Origin: a bacterium
GTDB taxonomy: Bacteria; DRYD01; JALUEN01
Assembly (NCBI GenBank): GCA_027052755.1
Contig: JALUEN010000038.1
Location: 1 to 5,788, forward strand
Reading direction: 5' to 3'
DNA: 5,788 nucleotides
Below, one piece after another: positions 5,686-5,788 of the stretch. Both the position numbers and the translations under genes were made by a program. Every line of letters starts with the position of its first letter. The stretch's first letter is position 1. The notes under the pieces were generated by a model, which saw only the letters and a list, made by a program, of their open reading frames with translations, had not been told where the DNA came from and did not search any database.

Positions 5686-5788
5686 ATGGTTGCTGGATTT
5701 TTAGAGGTAGAATTTGATTTTTTCGCTGAAAATTAATGGAAAAAGGAGGATAATAGCCCTTTAGGATAGAAAATAAGAGGTAGTAAAA
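5686..5788. other. Gene-free 3' flank of recJ; possible ribosome binding site at its end
   Basis: AT-rich stretch with no ORF of useful length; the frames hold only peptides of 16 residues or fewer. No strong terminator is visible: TTTTC-GCT-GAAAA at about 5720-5732 is a five-pair, AT-rich stem without a U-tract. AAGGAGG at 5743-5749 looks like a Shine-Dalgarno but has no start codon at a workable distance. AGAGGT at 5776-5781 is eight bases or more before whatever follows, so a rightward gene could start immediately beyond the window. Confidence 0.4.

Noticed and set aside
5720..5732. Rho-independent terminator after recJ
   Set aside because: The stem has only five mostly A-T pairs and no T-run follows it.
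5743..5749. Ribosome binding site AAGGAGG of a gene after recJ
   Set aside because: No ATG, GTG or TTG follows within a workable distance and stops appear at once.
1..5788. Archaeal origin, suggested by AGG/ATA codons, CTAG richness and TATATA before recJ
   Set aside because: AspRS has the bacterial GAD insertion and bacterial motifs, SSB ends in the bacterial DLPF tip, and Shine-Dalgarno sites and -35/-10 boxes fit bacteria.

Overview
This window looks like chromosomal DNA from a thermophilic, probably deep-branching bacterium. The lineage is bacterial: the AspRS is the long bacterial type with a GAD insertion, the SSB ends in the bacterial acidic tip DLPF, RecJ is present, and Shine-Dalgarno sites are strong. 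Thermophily is inferred from Arg codons that are mostly AGA/AGG, many ATA (Ile) and CTA (Leu) codons, purine-loaded coding strands and Lys/Glu/Ile-rich proteins. I cannot name the phylum from sequence alone. I see no mobile element, CRISPR array, tRNA or rRNA.

Layout. The left part (1-2137) is read leftward: aspS (aspartyl-tRNA synthetase), followed within a few bases by a MoxR-type AAA+ ATPase gene cut by the window edge. A divergent intergenic region of about 200 bp (2138-2335) carries a plausible rightward promoter for ssb, a weaker leftward promoter candidate for aspS, and an inverted repeat inside the presumed aspS leader. The right part is read rightward: ssb (2336-2740), a gene for an unrecognised 208-residue protein with one N-terminal membrane segment (2768-3394), then an 83-bp gap and recJ (3478-5685). 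The last 103 bp contain no gene, but end in a possible ribosome binding site for a gene starting just outside.

How the genes fit together. ssb and recJ belong to the same process: the acidic C-terminal tip of SSB is a known docking site for RecJ, the 5'-3' single-strand exonuclease of recombination and repair. The anchored protein between them is the least explained gene. It appears to hold three successive beta-alpha-beta units, which is an inference. The gap before recJ holds a TTGACA element and a predicted hairpin whose 3' arm covers the recJ Shine-Dalgarno, so recJ may be controlled separately from ssb. aspS and the MoxR gene are probably co-transcribed with no obvious functional link. 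Most of the window is ordinary housekeeping content; the points most worth checking are the recJ leader hairpin, the unknown anchored protein and the RecJ variants.
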